51,476 bases of DNA from Flammeovirgaceae bacterium (GCA_016709845.1 JADJMA010000044.1:1-51476); one strand, 5' to 3'. Positions 30,134-40,812 are shown, counted from the stretch's first letter. The notes: generated from the sequence alone by a model not told the origin. Translations and numbers: made by a program.

Positions 30134-32582
30134 CTAGAACGGATAACCAATACCCACATTAAAGATCACGGGTTCTCTTTCTGTGCCGAAGGGCTTAAAG
30201 AATTTTACTTGATCCAACACAAACCGGCTACCGGCTTCACGACCTGGATCAATCACTTTCATGCCCACATCAAGTCGAAGCAACAGAAATGAGAAATCGA
30301 AACGCAACCCAAATCCCGTACCCACGGCCAGATCTCTATAAAAATTTTTGCTGAATTTTGAATTCCCTTTCCAATCCGCTTTGTTGTCTCCGGTTCCTGA
30401 AGTCTGAATCTCCGTAAAGGACCAAACGTTTCCTGCATCCAGAAAGATGGCGCCATTGACAAAGCCGAATAATTTTTTTCTTAACTCAACACTTCCCTCC
30501 AATAATATATCCCCGGGCTTCTCAAAACTATAATCAAAGAACCCGTTCTTCTTCGGATCATCACTAAGATTCGGGGGTACACTGCCAAGACCTAACCTGC
30601 GTGGCAACCAGGCCCGGATACTGTTGCTACCACCCGCAAAAAAGTATTTTTCATACGGTAAAACCTCGTTGGCGCTATAGGCAAATCCTACTCCGCCATT
30701 AAAGCGATACGAAAGCATTGTGTTTTTATTTATGACCTGATTTCGCCTGCTGTCTAAACTCAATCGCAGGTATTGATATAATTCAAGCCCTCGATCCGTA
30801 ATATAACCGGGTTGCGCAAAGTTGAATAATGTACCGCCCGACTCGGCCTGTAATCTGAATAAGTAAGAGTTCCTTTCTGTATTCCCGTAATTTGCCGGGT
30901 TCCAGGTAATTCCCAAAATCATACTACTGACAAAGGATGGATTAAATGAGTTCTTTAGATTGTTGCCATCGTTCTCCTGCAGATCTGTAAGCAAAGAATC
31001 AAACGCACTAGTTAAGGTTGATTGAATAACGTTTAGGTTAATGAGTGTGAAGGAATATTGCGTACGTTTTTCATTCTGCCAGGTATAGGTATCGGATACC
31101 GTGCTGATCGATCGGGTATATTCCGGACGGTCGGTATACGTGAACCCGGCTAACAGTCGGGTTCGTGGATTGTATTGCGCGAAACGAAATTGAGCTTTCT
31201 CGGTCAATGGTAAAAGAAACTGGGGAAAAGTAATACTACCATTTACTGTGGCTTCGGTACTGGCATAAACATTATTAGGATCGGTAGCTGAAGCAACACC
31301 CTCAAAACCAAACCGCCCGTTTAGTTCCATTATTTCCATGCCACCAAATACATTTCTCTTTTTTAGGTTAGTGCTGATGTAAGGACCCGGGTATCCCTGT
31401 GTCATGGTTAATCCCGCCTCGTTCGACCACGAATACTTATTGAGAGGGCTACAAAAAACATTGGCAATAAATTTACCATCCGAGGAATCGTAATTCATGT
31501 TGATAAATTTGAAAATATCAAGGTTGGCAAGTTGTCGCTGGGTATCAAAAGAATCCGTTCGGCTGTATAAGCTGTCACGCTTAATGAAAACACGTTGGGC
31601 TAATAATTTTTTACTGTATTCACTTTTAAAATAATTAAATGTGATATTATATTTCTCAACCGATTGACGTTTCACGGTATCCGTGGGATTTACACCTGCA
31701 TCGGTGGTGAATGAAATAGAATCAACATGAAATATCTTATGGGAATCTCTGCGGGCGGGGTTCTTTATTTCAACCTGCAGGGCTATCTGATAACTTCCTC
31801 CATAAGAAGTGTCAATAGAAAACGCAACGTATTGACGGGGAAAATCAAAATACCCAGGTTTTTCATTTGCAGATCAAGGCGCTCACGCTCCTTATTCAGT
31901 TTATCCTGGTCATACCGATCATTTATTTTAATTAGACTGGCCGATCGGGTGTTTTGTACAATCGATTCAATTTTTTTGTCAGCGATCTGATAGAAAATAG
32001 TATCATAGAAGGAAGGTCGGCCTGGTTCTATATGGTAAACAACGCCCACGCGCTTTTTAAATTCCTTGGTGCGATAGCTAATGGAGTTCTCAAAGTATCC
32101 GCGATTGAAAAGGTGGTCAGACAATTTTTCAACTGTGGCATCCAGACTGGTGCTATCAAAAATGGTTGCCGGTTCACCCCATTGCATAAAGAGATTTCCA
32201 TTTTCAATTTTGCCGTCCAGCGTGGCTACTTTCTCTTGCTTTCTATACTGCAGGGAGGTTAATTTTTTTGATTTTTTGTTGCTGCGATTTTGCGATCGAA
32301 TTTCTCAACCAGCTTTACCTTTTTATCAATAAATTTTGTTGATCATAATTCCTTTTCCCCTCCTGATACATCCAGACCAGCGAATTGATGGGCAGCCCAA
32401 AAGTTTTCGGTTTACCTTTTTTACATATAAATCCGAAGCCCCTCTTTATTAAAGCCTTTGGGCGCCTCAATAGTTTGGTGGTATAACAACTTTTGATTTT
32501 CTTGGAGATAGCGGGTACCCAGACAACCACTGACGAGCCACGCCAGACAAAGTAATGAAAAAAGTTTTATAGGTTTACCCAC
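30134..32582 (-). CDS. BamA/TamA-like outer-membrane assembly protein, lipidated
   Basis: About 816 residues if repaired. The GTG at 32582 opens a lipoprotein leader (LFSLLCLAWLVSGC) followed by GTRYLQENQKLLYHQ, a start typical of Bacteroidota BamA/TamA-like proteins. POTRA-like parts follow (SDHLFNRGYFENSISY, VVYHIEPGRPSFYD). The C-terminal half is an Omp85 barrel: GGSNSIRAWLPRRLG is the lid motif, then LLEGSVELRKKLFGFVNGAIFLDAGNVW and RFDFSFLLLRLDVGMKVIDPG, with aromatic-ended FNVGIGYPF as the last strand. Frame breaks near 32425, 32330, 32270, 32190, 31785 and 31690. It likely inserts or translocates outer-membrane proteins or lipids; not enough to name a substrate. Confidence 0.8.
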
Positions 32583-32584
32583 GT

Positions 32585-33334
32585 ATGATCTCAAAAGCTA
32601 AAATTAAGCATCTCAAAGCGTTGCAAGTAAAGAAATACCGAAAACAGGAGCAATGCTTTGTGGTGGAAGGCACGAAAGTGTAATTGAATTGATGAAGGCA
32701 GACTATGAGGTGATTTGGTTAGCTGGTACCGAACACTTTTTGCATCAGAATTCAAATGCCATCCAGAACCTAAACGGTGAGGTGGTTTTAGCAACAGAAA
32801 CAGGAATTAGTAGCGGCCGGGAGTTTTAAAACCAACGAAGGAGCACTCGCGGTTGCCCGGATGAAGCCCAACGCTGCTTTTACGCCCGATCAAAACGAAA
32901 TAGTACTGGTTCTTGATGATATTCGTGATCCGGGCAATTTGGGAACCATTATCCGTACCGCAGACTGGTATGGAGTTAAACACATTATTGCTTCCGAAGA
33001 GTCAGCCGACTTTTACAACTCCAAAGTATTGAGCGCTACGATGGGATCTTTTTGTCGGGTGCAGGTTTTCTATACAGATATTGAATCTTACCTCACGATG
33101 GCAAGAAGACCAATATATGGTACTTTTTTGGATGGCCTGGATGTTCATCAATTAAATTTTAAAGAGGGCGGGTTGATTGTAATTGGTAATGAGTCTAATG
33201 GAATCTCACGATCAATTGAAAAATTAGTAACTCAAAAAATTACCATTCCCCGTTATGGTAATGCCGAGTCCTTGAATGCGGCTATAGCCACAGGCGTAAT
33301 TCTGGATTGGGTAATGAATCAAAAAAAGGATTGA
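32585..33334 (+). CDS. SpoU/TrmH family RNA 2'-O-methyltransferase
   Basis: SAM-dependent methyltransferase of the SPOUT superfamily acting on rRNA or tRNA ribose. About 250 residues. N-terminal substrate-binding part ISKAKIKHLKALQVKKYRK..FVVEGTK, then the knotted domain with DDIRDPGNLGTIIRTADWYG (motif 1), VIGNESNGIS (motif 2) and IPRYGNAESLNAAIATGVIL (motif 3). Bases are missing near 32682 and near 32816. Its start is only two bases from the divergent BamA-like start. The 3' end overlaps the convergent transporter gene by 16 bases. Confidence 0.88.
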
Positions 33335-34102
33335 CTTCCTTGAGCCGCCTCTTCCGAAATTTTTTGGGCATGTTCTTTTCCTAAGTACCGATCAATGAAG
33401 TTGTGTCCCACATAAATAAGCGGAGTTAAGAGGATAGCAACTGAAAACTTGTAGATATAATTAGTAATACCAATGGCCAAAATTTGTTGCCCCGAGAATA
33501 TGCCGATGAACGCAATATATAATACAACGAAGCTATCGATAAACTGAGAGACAAGCGTAGAGCCGGTGGCCCGGAGCCAGAGCATTTTGTGTCCGGTTAC
33601 TTTGCGCAACTTTTGAAAAACAAACACATCCACCAACTGACTAATTAAAAATGCGGAGAGCGAGCCAATAATGATTCGCTGCCCCTGTCCAAAAATCTTA
33701 TTGAAGGCAAAATCTATATTAAAAAATTGCCTTGCAAATCCTGATTGTTTGCCTCGAGCCACCAGGCTGCGGGGGTAGTCTCATCGTGAAGAAAACAACA
33801 AGAAAGCAGTAGGCAATAAAGAAAGCAGCTAAATAGCTGATTCGCTTTACACCGGGCTTTCCAAAATATTCATTAATTAAATCGGAGGTTATAAAAACAA
33901 CAGTCCAGATAACCGCCCCTGCAGTAAGATTAAAATCCATGGTAAAGCCGAGGATAGAGAGCCCGGCCGGTTGCAGCCCAAGTGCGCCTTCTCCGGAGAA
34001 AATCTTTACACCAATCATCTCAGCGAGAATGGCGTTGGTGAGGAAGATGCCTGACAAGACAACAAATAATCTATTTTTCTTCTGTTCCAGGTTTTCTGTC
34101 AT
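33319..34102 (-). CDS. Queuosine precursor transporter (YhhQ / VUT family)
   Basis: Inner-membrane protein with about six hydrophobic segments (LFVVLSGIFLTNAILAEMIG, AVIWTVVFITSDLINEYFG, YLAAFFIAYCFLVVFF, IIIGSLSAFLISQLVDVFVF, FIDSFVVLYIAFIGIF, FSVAILLTPLIYVGHNFI). The signatures TSDLINEYFGK, SQLVDVFVFQKLR and STLVSQFIDSFV mark COG1738, which takes up 7-deazaguanine precursors of queuosine. A frame break lies near 33770 inside the central loop. The start at 34102 overlaps the end of RNase Z; an in-frame ATG at 34114 is possible. Confidence 0.87.
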
Positions 34103-35014
34103 AGGGTAGTTCAAAGGTAGTTCCTTCTATCGCTAATTCGGTATTGGAAAAAGTCTCCTTAGCTTCTTGTAACAACGGTTCAAGATTTTGATAGCGGGCA
34201 GAAAAATGACCAATCAAAGTTTTCCAACACCGGCACGTTTTGCTATCGTAGCGGCTTCGCGGGCGGTGCTGTGTTTTGTTTCATGTGCTTTGTCCTTCTC
34301 GCCCTCCATAAAGGTGGCTTCATGATATAAAACCGTTACGCCTTCAATTTGTTTAAGCATCGGTTCGTTCCACGCGGTATCCGAACAAAAGGCAAACGAG
34401 TAGGAGGGCAGCGGGGGAAGCGTGTAATCCGCGTTGCGATACAGCATCTTTCCATTTTCATCAACTACATCGGAACCTTTCTTTAACTGGGCGATATGGT
34501 GTAACAGCATGCCGGGCTTTAGTTTTTCTTTGTTCAGTTTAACCGGCTTGCGCTTTTCCTTAAATAAAAATCCCGCACACGGTAATTTATGAATCAGGGG
34601 TATGGTTTCTACCGTAAGAACATCATCGTGATGTAAAAGGGTTGATGCTTGCGGATCGAACGAATGAAACTTAATCTCGTAGTTTAAAACTGATTTGGAA
34701 TATTTGAGTTGAAGTAGAATTATTTCGTCTAATCCCCGTGGACTATGGAGATGAAGTTCGTTGGTTCGCCTTTGCAGGTGCATGGAAAAGAGCAGCCCCA
34801 TCAGGCCCAGGTAATGATCGCCATGCAAATGGCTGATAAAGATTCGTTCGATCTTGTGAACCGGAATCTGATAGCGGAGTAATTGCATTTGCGTTCCTTC
34901 CCCACAATCAATTAAAAAGTGACGATTTTGGATAACTAAATACTGCGAGGTAGGAAACCGGCCATGGGCTGGCAAGGCTCCGCTTGATCCAAGAATGGTT
35001 AATGAGAAACTCAA
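34071..35014 (-). CDS. rnz: Ribonuclease Z
   Basis: Endonuclease trimming tRNA 3' ends, metallo-beta-lactamase fold. About 314 residues. FLIDCGEGTQMQLLR and HLHGDHYLGL are the zinc-binding core; FAFCSDTAW and LYHEATF (metal ligand and motif III), HSTAREAATIAKRAG (motif IV His region). The C-terminal part LIGHFSARYQNLEPLL is in a shifted frame because a base is missing near 34219; repaired, the gene ends with EGTTFELPYDRKPG and overlaps the next gene by ~30 bases. Confidence 0.93.
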
Positions 35015-35110
35015 GGATTAATTTGGAAATTAATTTAATTTGAAGATTTGAAAATGAGCTAACCTAGATGAAGATGAATTTTCAAACTTTGACATTTTCA
35101 AATTTTCAAA

Positions 35111-35485
35111 TCAATCACCGTCTTTCATATCTTTTTCAATTTCGTGCATAAACACGGCATCAATTCCTTCTTCTACACTAGGCAGAATATTGAGTACACT
35201 ATCCAATTGTGAAATCTTAATCAATTTCATGGTGTGATCAGAAAGCTTGGTAAGAATAAAAATCCCATTGTCTTCCTGCAACACGCGGTTGCCCACCAGA
35301 AGAGCACTAAGGCCAGACGAATCGGTATATTTTACTTCAGAGAGATCCAGGATAATATTCCGTACGCCTTCGGCATGTAACGTCACCATTTCCGATTTTA
35401 ATTGAGGCGCAATGCTCGAATCAAGCTTTTCTTCGTTTAGCCGAAACAGGGTGTACTTTTCTTGTTTATCGATCGAATACTTCAT
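35111..35485 (-). CDS. STAS domain protein (anti-sigma factor antagonist type)
   Basis: 124 residues, one STAS domain. IILDLSEVKYTDSSGLSALL contains the Ser that partner kinases phosphorylate in SpoIIAA-like proteins. No kinase or phosphatase partner is nearby. An acidic tail (EIEKDMKDGD) extends past the domain. Placed 97 bases before RNase Z on the same strand. Confidence 0.88.
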   Translation of the reverse strand: MKYSIDKQEKYTLFRLNEEKLDSSIAPQLKSEMVTLHAEGVRNIILDLSEVKYTDSSGLSALLVGNRVLQEDNGIFILTKLSDHTMKLIKISQLDSVLNILPSVEEGIDAVFMHEIEKDMKDGD

Positions 35486-35579
35486 AAGAACTCTTTAAGG
35501 TCTAAAATTAAGTTAATTTATCCCAAAATTGTCATTACTGAATAACAATTTGGCTTTCTTCAGCGGCATAAACTGTTAA

Positions 35580-36515
35580 TCAGTTTTTGGAGTTTATGTA
35601 ATTAACGATACTTCGCTCAATTCGTTCGAGCAGAGAATCATAATTCACGAGGTCCAGCGATTCTCCGGTCATTTGCCGATACAATTCCTGATAGCGATCG
35701 GAGATAGATTGAACAATCTCCTCTGTCATCTCTGGAACGGATTGGCCCTCCTTGCCCTGAAATCCGTTTTCGATTAACCATTGCCGTACAAACTCTTTGG
35801 ATAATTGTTTTGAATTTCCCCTTTTCGCTGACGTTCTTCATACCCTTCTTTATAAAAATAGCGACTCGAATCCGGGTATGCACCTCATCAATCAAATAGA
35901 TTTTTCCATCATGCTTACCAAACTCATACTTGGTGTCCACCAGGATTAAGCCACGTTCGGCAGCCATCTCCGTTCCTTTTGATAGAGTGCATACGTGTAT
36001 GCCTCGAGTTGTTCGTACTCTTTTTCATCTACGATACCCGCGCCAAAATATCTTCTCTCGAAATATCTTCGTCATGGCCCACTTTCGCTTTGGTGGTGGG
36101 TGTGATGATGGGAGTAGGTAATTGGTCATTCTCCTTAAGGCCTTCCAGGAAGAGCAACGCCACAAATTTTTCTTTTGCCTGCTTTGTATTCACGACCGCA
36201 TGGCCAGCCAAATATCCTCGCACTACCATTTCAACTGCATAGGGTTCACGTAAAGCCAATCGTTACGTTAGGGTCAGGAGTACTGATCACCCAATTGGGC
36301 ACCACCATTTTGGTGGCTTGCAGGTTATAAGCAGCGATTTGATTCAACACCGCCCCTTATCGGGAATAGCTTTCGGAAGCACAACGTCAAAGGCCGAAAT
36401 GCGATCGGTGGCAACCATAACCATGGTATCACCAAAATAGTAAACATCACGCACCTTGCCTCGGTAAAAACCGGTTTGCCCGGGAAATGTAAAGTTTGTC
36501 TTTTATTGCATTCAT
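35580..36515 (-). CDS. purC: Phosphoribosylaminoimidazole-succinocarboxamide synthase
   Basis: ATP-dependent step 7 (SAICAR synthase) of purine synthesis. About 312 residues when frames are joined. GFYRGKVRDVYYFGD, MVATDRISAFDVVLPKAIPDKG, VLNQIAAYNL, GLREPYAVEMVVRGYLAGHA, then LILVDTKYEFG and IYLIDEVHT, and the end TGESLDLVNYDSLLERIE. At least five frame breaks (near 36480, 36355, 36260, 35970 and 35845). The ATG at 36515 starts MNAIKDKLY, as expected. It is preceded by the toxin gene by 12 bases and followed by the STAS gene. Confidence 0.88.
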
Positions 36516-36527
36516 GGAGTCTGATCT

Positions 36528-36920
36528 TTATTGATTCCAGGGATTTACTATTTTCAGTTCGGATACATTTTCAAAATCCTGAATATTGCGAGTAAGCAAG
36601 GTGAGGTCAAAAACAAGGGCTGTTGCAGCGATAATAGCATCCGGTAGTTTTAGCCGAGTGCGTCTTCTCAAATCCACAGCCTTAAGTTTTATGGGGCGAT
36701 CAAGTTCAAAGACCACAACGTCATGAATAAAATTTTGCAATATGAGTAAATCCTTTTCCGTTGCCGTCTTCCAGCATAATAGTTCAATTTCGGTAATTGC
36801 TGATAAGGAAGGATGTGATTGGGTTATTAAGGTGTCGATAAATTTTTCTGCAGAAGGAGGGAACTGCTGCTGTAGATAATAAATTACAGAGTTTGTATCC
36901 CAAAGGTGCGTTATTCCCAT
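36528..36920 (-). CDS. PIN-domain toxin (VapC-like)
   Basis: 131 residues. THLWDTNSVIYYLQ at the N-terminus gives the first catalytic Asp, AITEIELLCW the conserved Glu, and KLPDAIIAATALVFDLTLLTRNIQDF the remaining acidic residues of the PIN ribonuclease site. VapC toxins cleave tRNA or rRNA. It is read from the ATG at 36920, overlapping the end of the antitoxin. In the sequence as given it is in frame with the upstream antitoxin, forming an apparent fusion; I consider this a one-base artefact (see antitoxin). Confidence 0.85.
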   Translation of the reverse strand: MGITHLWDTNSVIYYLQQQFPPSAEKFIDTLITQSHPSLSAITEIELLCWKTATEKDLLILQNFIHDVVVFELDRPIKLKAVDLRRRTRLKLPDAIIAATALVFDLTLLTRNIQDFENVSELKIVNPWNQ

Positions 36921-37121
36921 TCTGACCGTAAAGTTGCTTAACTGAGCATCAATTTCAGACATCGATTGCTTACTCATGATGCCCTTATATTTAGAAGCCC
37001 AATTAACATCCGCCTTATTAGGATTTTTTTCAGTTCGCATGCGGATTAGATGCAACGATTCAAGATCCTGCAATAGTTTAATTGCTTTTTCACTGATAAT
37101 ATCTATGGTAACTGTTTTCAT
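36911..37121 (-). CDS. Putative antitoxin partner of the PIN toxin
   Basis: About 69 residues: MKTVTIDIISEKAIKLLQDL, then a basic middle and KQSMSEIDAQLSN. The TTT near 36935 keeps the frame open into the toxin; with one T fewer the gene ends NLRSEWE and stop at 36911, a typical antitoxin tail overlapping the toxin start. The short helical N-terminus with TIDI..AIKLL resembles the small antitoxins that precede VapC genes in Bacteroidota. No named family recognised. Confidence 0.7.
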
Positions 37122-37278
37122 GTTTTAACATTAAATCAAGTTGAAAGTTACAAAATGTTCTTTAACTGTAAATTAAAACTATTAAGAGATTACCCTCTTC
37201 ATTTCTTAATGATCTTAATGGTAAAAAATAGTTAGCTATTACAAGCATTTGGGTCTTTCCTCCCTAATATTCTTTCCG

Positions 37279-38590
37279 TTAAACTATTTCTCTTCTAGTA
37301 AAATGCCTGCTCGAAATACGGAGTGTCTTTACTACTTTGCCCTGCTCATCATACTCTTTCCACTCGTTGTGTTTTTATTGGCTACATAGGTGCCTTGTTC
37401 TTTTATTTGGCCATTAGGATAATACGCGGTGTAAAGTCCGTGCTGTCGGCTGGCGCGATACTCGCACACGGAAAGTATCTTACCATCCTCATAATAATTC
37501 TTGACCGGCCCGGTAATCAGATTGTATTTCCACGTTTCCTCGGTTGATTTTTGGCCATTAGGAAAATACAGCGTTCGGGTTCCATGCAACTGACCATCTT
37601 CATAATTCTCTTTCGTGGTTGGTGTTTTACCATCAGCCGCATAAAAGATCCAGGTCCCATTGGGTTTTCCTTCACGGAAAGATTTCTCAAAAACGAGTTT
37701 ACCTTCGTCTGTATACTCGGTCAATTTGCTATCGCGACCATTTAAGGCAAATTGTTCTTTCACCCTGATTTTTCCATTGGTATAGTAATCAACATTGGTA
37801 CCCACTTTAGCACCCGATTTAAATTGATACGTATGGCGCAGGGTGCCGTCCGCATAGTAGCCGGTATTATTGCCATGAAGGCGAGCATTCATAAAATGTC
37901 CCTCTAATAGTTTGTGGCCTTGCTGATCGTAATGAATAAAATCCCCATCTTTTCACCTTCTTTGATGGTGTAAATCAATTCTAATTGCGTGTTGGGATAA
38001 TAAAGTTTGTAAAACCCGGCTATAAATCCATCCTTATAATTGGCTTCACTTTCTAAGGAACCATTTTCGTAAAACGTTTTTGTAATTCCGTTCGGCTTTT
38101 GATTTTTGTAGGTAATCTCTTTTTTGAAGTTGACCCGAAGGATAATACTCTTTGATAAACCCATCCGGTTTTCCCTTTACAAACAATCCTTCTTGTTTTA
38201 AAATTCCGGTAGGGAAATAAGACTTCACGCTATCCACCAGTTTATTGTTCTGATAAAAGGCGCTTTGAATTGGATGGCCTTGCGGATCGTAAACAGCTAC
38301 CGAACCGTGTCGCAAGCCATTTTCATAATCGATTTTCCGGATGAGGGTTCCGTTCTCGTGGTATTCATAAAAGGTTCCCCACCTAACGCCCCCTTTAAAG
38401 GTGCCTTCAATAGCCAGTTTACCGGATTCAAAATATTTCGATAAGCGCCATCCAGCGTTTGCCCATCGGTTGCCGAGGCAACATACTCTTCTTCCACGTG
38501 AAGATGCATGGGGTCATAGTACGTCTTCACGATTTTTTGAGCGCTAACACAATAGCTGCTGAACAAAAGGAGTATCAGAATTAAACGCAT
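37279..38590 (-). CDS. Exported MORN/YwqK-type repeat protein
   Basis: About 437 residues. Signal peptide (LILILLLFSSYCVSAQ), then many copies of a ~22-residue repeat of the form YYPNGQ..EEG.Y..G...G (examples YFPTGILKQEGLFVKGKPDG, YYPNGQIKEQGTYV, YFPNGQKSTEETW, YYADGTLRHTYQF). These are MORN-2/toxin-antitoxin YwqK-like repeats, beta-hairpins of largely unknown role in secreted proteins. Breaks near 38420, 38385, 38120, 37945 and 37372; the repaired end reads EYDEQGKVVKTL. Confidence 0.8.
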
Positions 38591-38626
38591 GGTAACCTGT
38601 ATCTGCTTACAGAGTTTAAACCCCAA

Positions 38627-38653
38627 ATTATGCAATAATTTCTATTGCATAAT
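38627..38653. repeat. Dispersed hairpin repeat (ATTATGCA family), copy 2
   Basis: ATTATGCAATA and TATTGCATAAT around ATTTC. The flanks (GTTTAAACCCC on the left, CTGAGTTAAAAC on the right) extend the complementarity imperfectly. Shares core and flank pattern with copy 1 at 19698-19726. Lies between thiolase and the MORN gene start. Confidence 0.7.
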
Positions 38654-38692
38654 CTGAGTTAAAACGAATGGATAAAATAGATGTTGTATGGC

Positions 38693-39870
38693 TTACAGCC
38701 TTTCAATTACAATAGCAGAAGCCCCGCCACCTCCATTACAGATACCGGCAACTCCTAGCGTGGCATTGTTTTGTTTCAAAACGTTAGCTAATGTAATCGT
38801 GATTCTTGCACCCGAAGCACCTAGCGGATGACCCAAAGCTACCGCACCACCGTTTACATTTACCTTAGCGGGATCAAGCTCCAACTTCATGTTATTAGCC
38901 AACGCAACGGCTGAGAACGCTTCGTTAATTTCGTAATAGGCAACATCTTTTTTATCGATACCTGCCGCTTTGATTGCTTTCGGAATAGCGAGCGAAGGCG
39001 TAGTAGTAAACCACATGGGGTCCTGCGCAGCATCGGCAAACCCTCGTATTCTGGCAATAGGTGTAATACCCAATTCTTTTGCTTTCTCTTTACTCATCAA
39101 TATTACCGCAGCACCACCATCGTTGATGGTCGATGCATTGGCGGCTGTAGCCGTACCTTCTTTGCCAAACACCGGTTTTAATGCTGGAATCTTATCGAAG
39201 TTTACATTCTTGTATTCTTCATCTTCGGCAAACAACGTTACTTCTCCTTTTCGCCCGGTTATTTCTACAGGTATTACTTCATCTTTAAATTTCCCTGCCG
39301 CCCACGCAGCCGCAGCACGCTTATAGGAATTGATGGCATAGGCATCCTGATCCGCACGGCTGATATTCATTTCTTTGGCAGTATTATCAGAACAAACACC
39401 CATGGCACAACGGTTATAAACATCCGTTAATCCATCGTACGAGAGCCCATCAAGTAACTCACCATTTCCATATTTATATCCATAGCGGGCCTTCATCAGG
39501 TAGTAGGGGATATTTGACATGCTTTCGGCACCGGCTGCAACAACAACATCATTTTGACCAAGCATAATAGATTGCGCTCCCAACATAATGGCTTTCATAC
39601 CCGAAGCACAAACTTTGTTTACCAACGTACAAGGGATGTTATAACCAAGCCCTGCGCCAACAGCCACTTGCGTAGCGGGGGCTTGCCCCAGTCCGGCTGA
39701 AATAACATTTCCAAAAAATAATTCCTGAACCAATTTTACATCGAGATTGATTTTACTCATAGCCGCTTTCACAGCGAGTGAGCCAAGTTGTGTTGCCGAT
39801 AAACCAGCCAGCGTACCACCAAAACTTCAATCGGTGTGCGTACGGCAGATACTATGTATACTTCTTTCAT
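38693..39870 (-). CDS. Acetyl-CoA C-acyltransferase (thiolase)
   Basis: Condenses or cleaves acyl-CoA and acetyl-CoA; fatty acid or acetoacetyl-CoA metabolism. About 393 residues. VNKVCASGMKAI carries the nucleophilic Cys, NEAFSAVALANN and GGAVALGHPLGASGAR carry the catalytic His, and GICNGGGGASA the second Cys. The N-terminus MKEVYIVSAVRTPI is separated by a missing base near 39829 (GSFGGTLAGLSATQL continues). Biosynthetic acetyl-CoA acetyltransferases have this length; the substrate chain cannot be told. Confidence 0.93.
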
Positions 39871-39890
39871 ATCAGTGCGTTTTTTTTGCT

Positions 39891-39939
39891 CTATCTAACT
39901 ATGGACTATTTACTATATACTATCGACTGTTTACTACCA
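39891..39939. repeat. Degenerate heptamer array 1
   Basis: Seven consecutive 7-mers of the form (A/C)CTATNN: CTATCTA, ACTATGG, ACTATTT, ACTATAT, ACTATCG, ACTGTTT, ACTACCA. The period is exactly 7 throughout. The last unit overlaps the stop codon of batC. Confidence 0.75.
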
Positions 39940-40731
39940 ATCCGGCTTACCTTTATCTTTAGGCTTTGTTGCCTTCCGTTTATTTTGTTGCAGGTATTGA
40001 ATCTCTTGATTTTAAGTTTGTCTGATACGGAAGGAGGAATATCTTTTTTCTCTTTATTTTCTTTCTGTTGTTCGTCTTCCTTTTGTTGATCTTGCTTCTC
40101 TTTCTCTTTTTTGTCCTGCTCTTTCTTCTCCTGGTCTTGCTGCTCTTTTTTGTCTTTGTTTTCCTGATCTTGCTTTTCTTTCTGATCCTGCTTTTCGTCT
40201 TTATTCTGATCTTTCTTCTCGTCCTTATTTTGGTCTTTCTTATCTTTATTTTCTTCTTTCTGGTTAGGATCGTTCTTTTTCTGCTCCTCTTCTTTTTTCT
40301 TCTGCTCTTCTAATTTCTTTTTACCATTTCGTAATTGTAACGGGCATCCTCATTCATAGGATCGGCCTTTAAGGCCTGCTTAAAATTAGCGAGTGCTTCT
40401 TCGTATTTGTTTTGCTGGTTGGCAAGAACGCCTAATTGTTGATGGGCAATGGATCGAAGTTTGGCATTGCTGCTTTGCGTAACCGGCTGGTAGCTGTTGG
40501 CCGTGTACGTAGTATCATGAGCTTGAAAATAGGCATTGGCCATATTAAGCTGCACTTCATCCTCCTTTACACCCAAAGAATCAACCAGATACCGATATTT
40601 GGAAATAGCGGTCTGGAAGTCTCCTTTTTTGTAGGCTTCTTTTGCTTCTGACTTCAGGGAATTAATTTTCCGATCTCACCCGGATCAACCAACATCGCCA
40701 TCATCATAAACAAAATCAATCCCTTCACCAT
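39934..40731 (-). CDS. batC: BatC-type TPR protein with long charged region
   Basis: About 266 residues. Signal-like start (MVKGLILFMMMAMLV), TPR helices (AKEAYKKGDFQTAISKYRYL, HQQLGVLANQQNKYEEALAN, ADPMNEDARYNYEMV) and then ~100 residues almost entirely of K, E, Q, D and N (KDQNKDEKKDQNKDEKQDQ), ending with IQYLQQNKRKATKPKDKG. This is the Bat (Bacteroides aerotolerance) C protein layout. Frame breaks near 40668, 40322 and 40012. The antisense of the charged stretch gives a spurious hydrophobic ORF at 40068-40313. Confidence 0.82.
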
Positions 40732-40746
40732 CTTCTTGCTATTTTA

Positions 40747-40809
40747 TTACTTTCCACTTTTAGCTTTTTACTTTCAATTTTCTGCATTCTTAATTGTCAA
40801 TTGCTCATT
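40747..40809. repeat. Degenerate heptamer array 2
   Basis: Nine consecutive 7-mers ending in TTT or ATT: TTACTTT, CCACTTT, TAGCTTT, TTACTTT, CAATTTT, CTGCATT, CTTAATT, GTCAATT, GCTCATT. Fills most of the gap between batB and batC. Confidence 0.75.
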
Positions 40810-40812
40810 GTC

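Noticed and set aside
31727..32332. Plus-strand ORFs of 83-102 residues opposite the BamA-like gene
   Set aside because: They are antisense shadows; the minus-strand frames carry POTRA-like and Omp85 motifs.
30134..32582. Calling the BamA-like gene, purC and others pseudogenes
   Set aside because: Homology continues across each break with no loss of motifs, and the breaks are single-base homopolymer events spread over essential genes.
36528..37121. A genuine single fused antitoxin-toxin protein
   Set aside because: One base less gives a canonical overlapping pair with a typical antitoxin end, and base-count errors are frequent in this window; kept as two genes.
40068..40313. Plus-strand ORF of 81 residues, almost all Leu/Phe/Val
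   Set aside because: It is the antisense of the K/E/Q/D-rich stretch of batC; the apparent membrane protein is a composition artefact.
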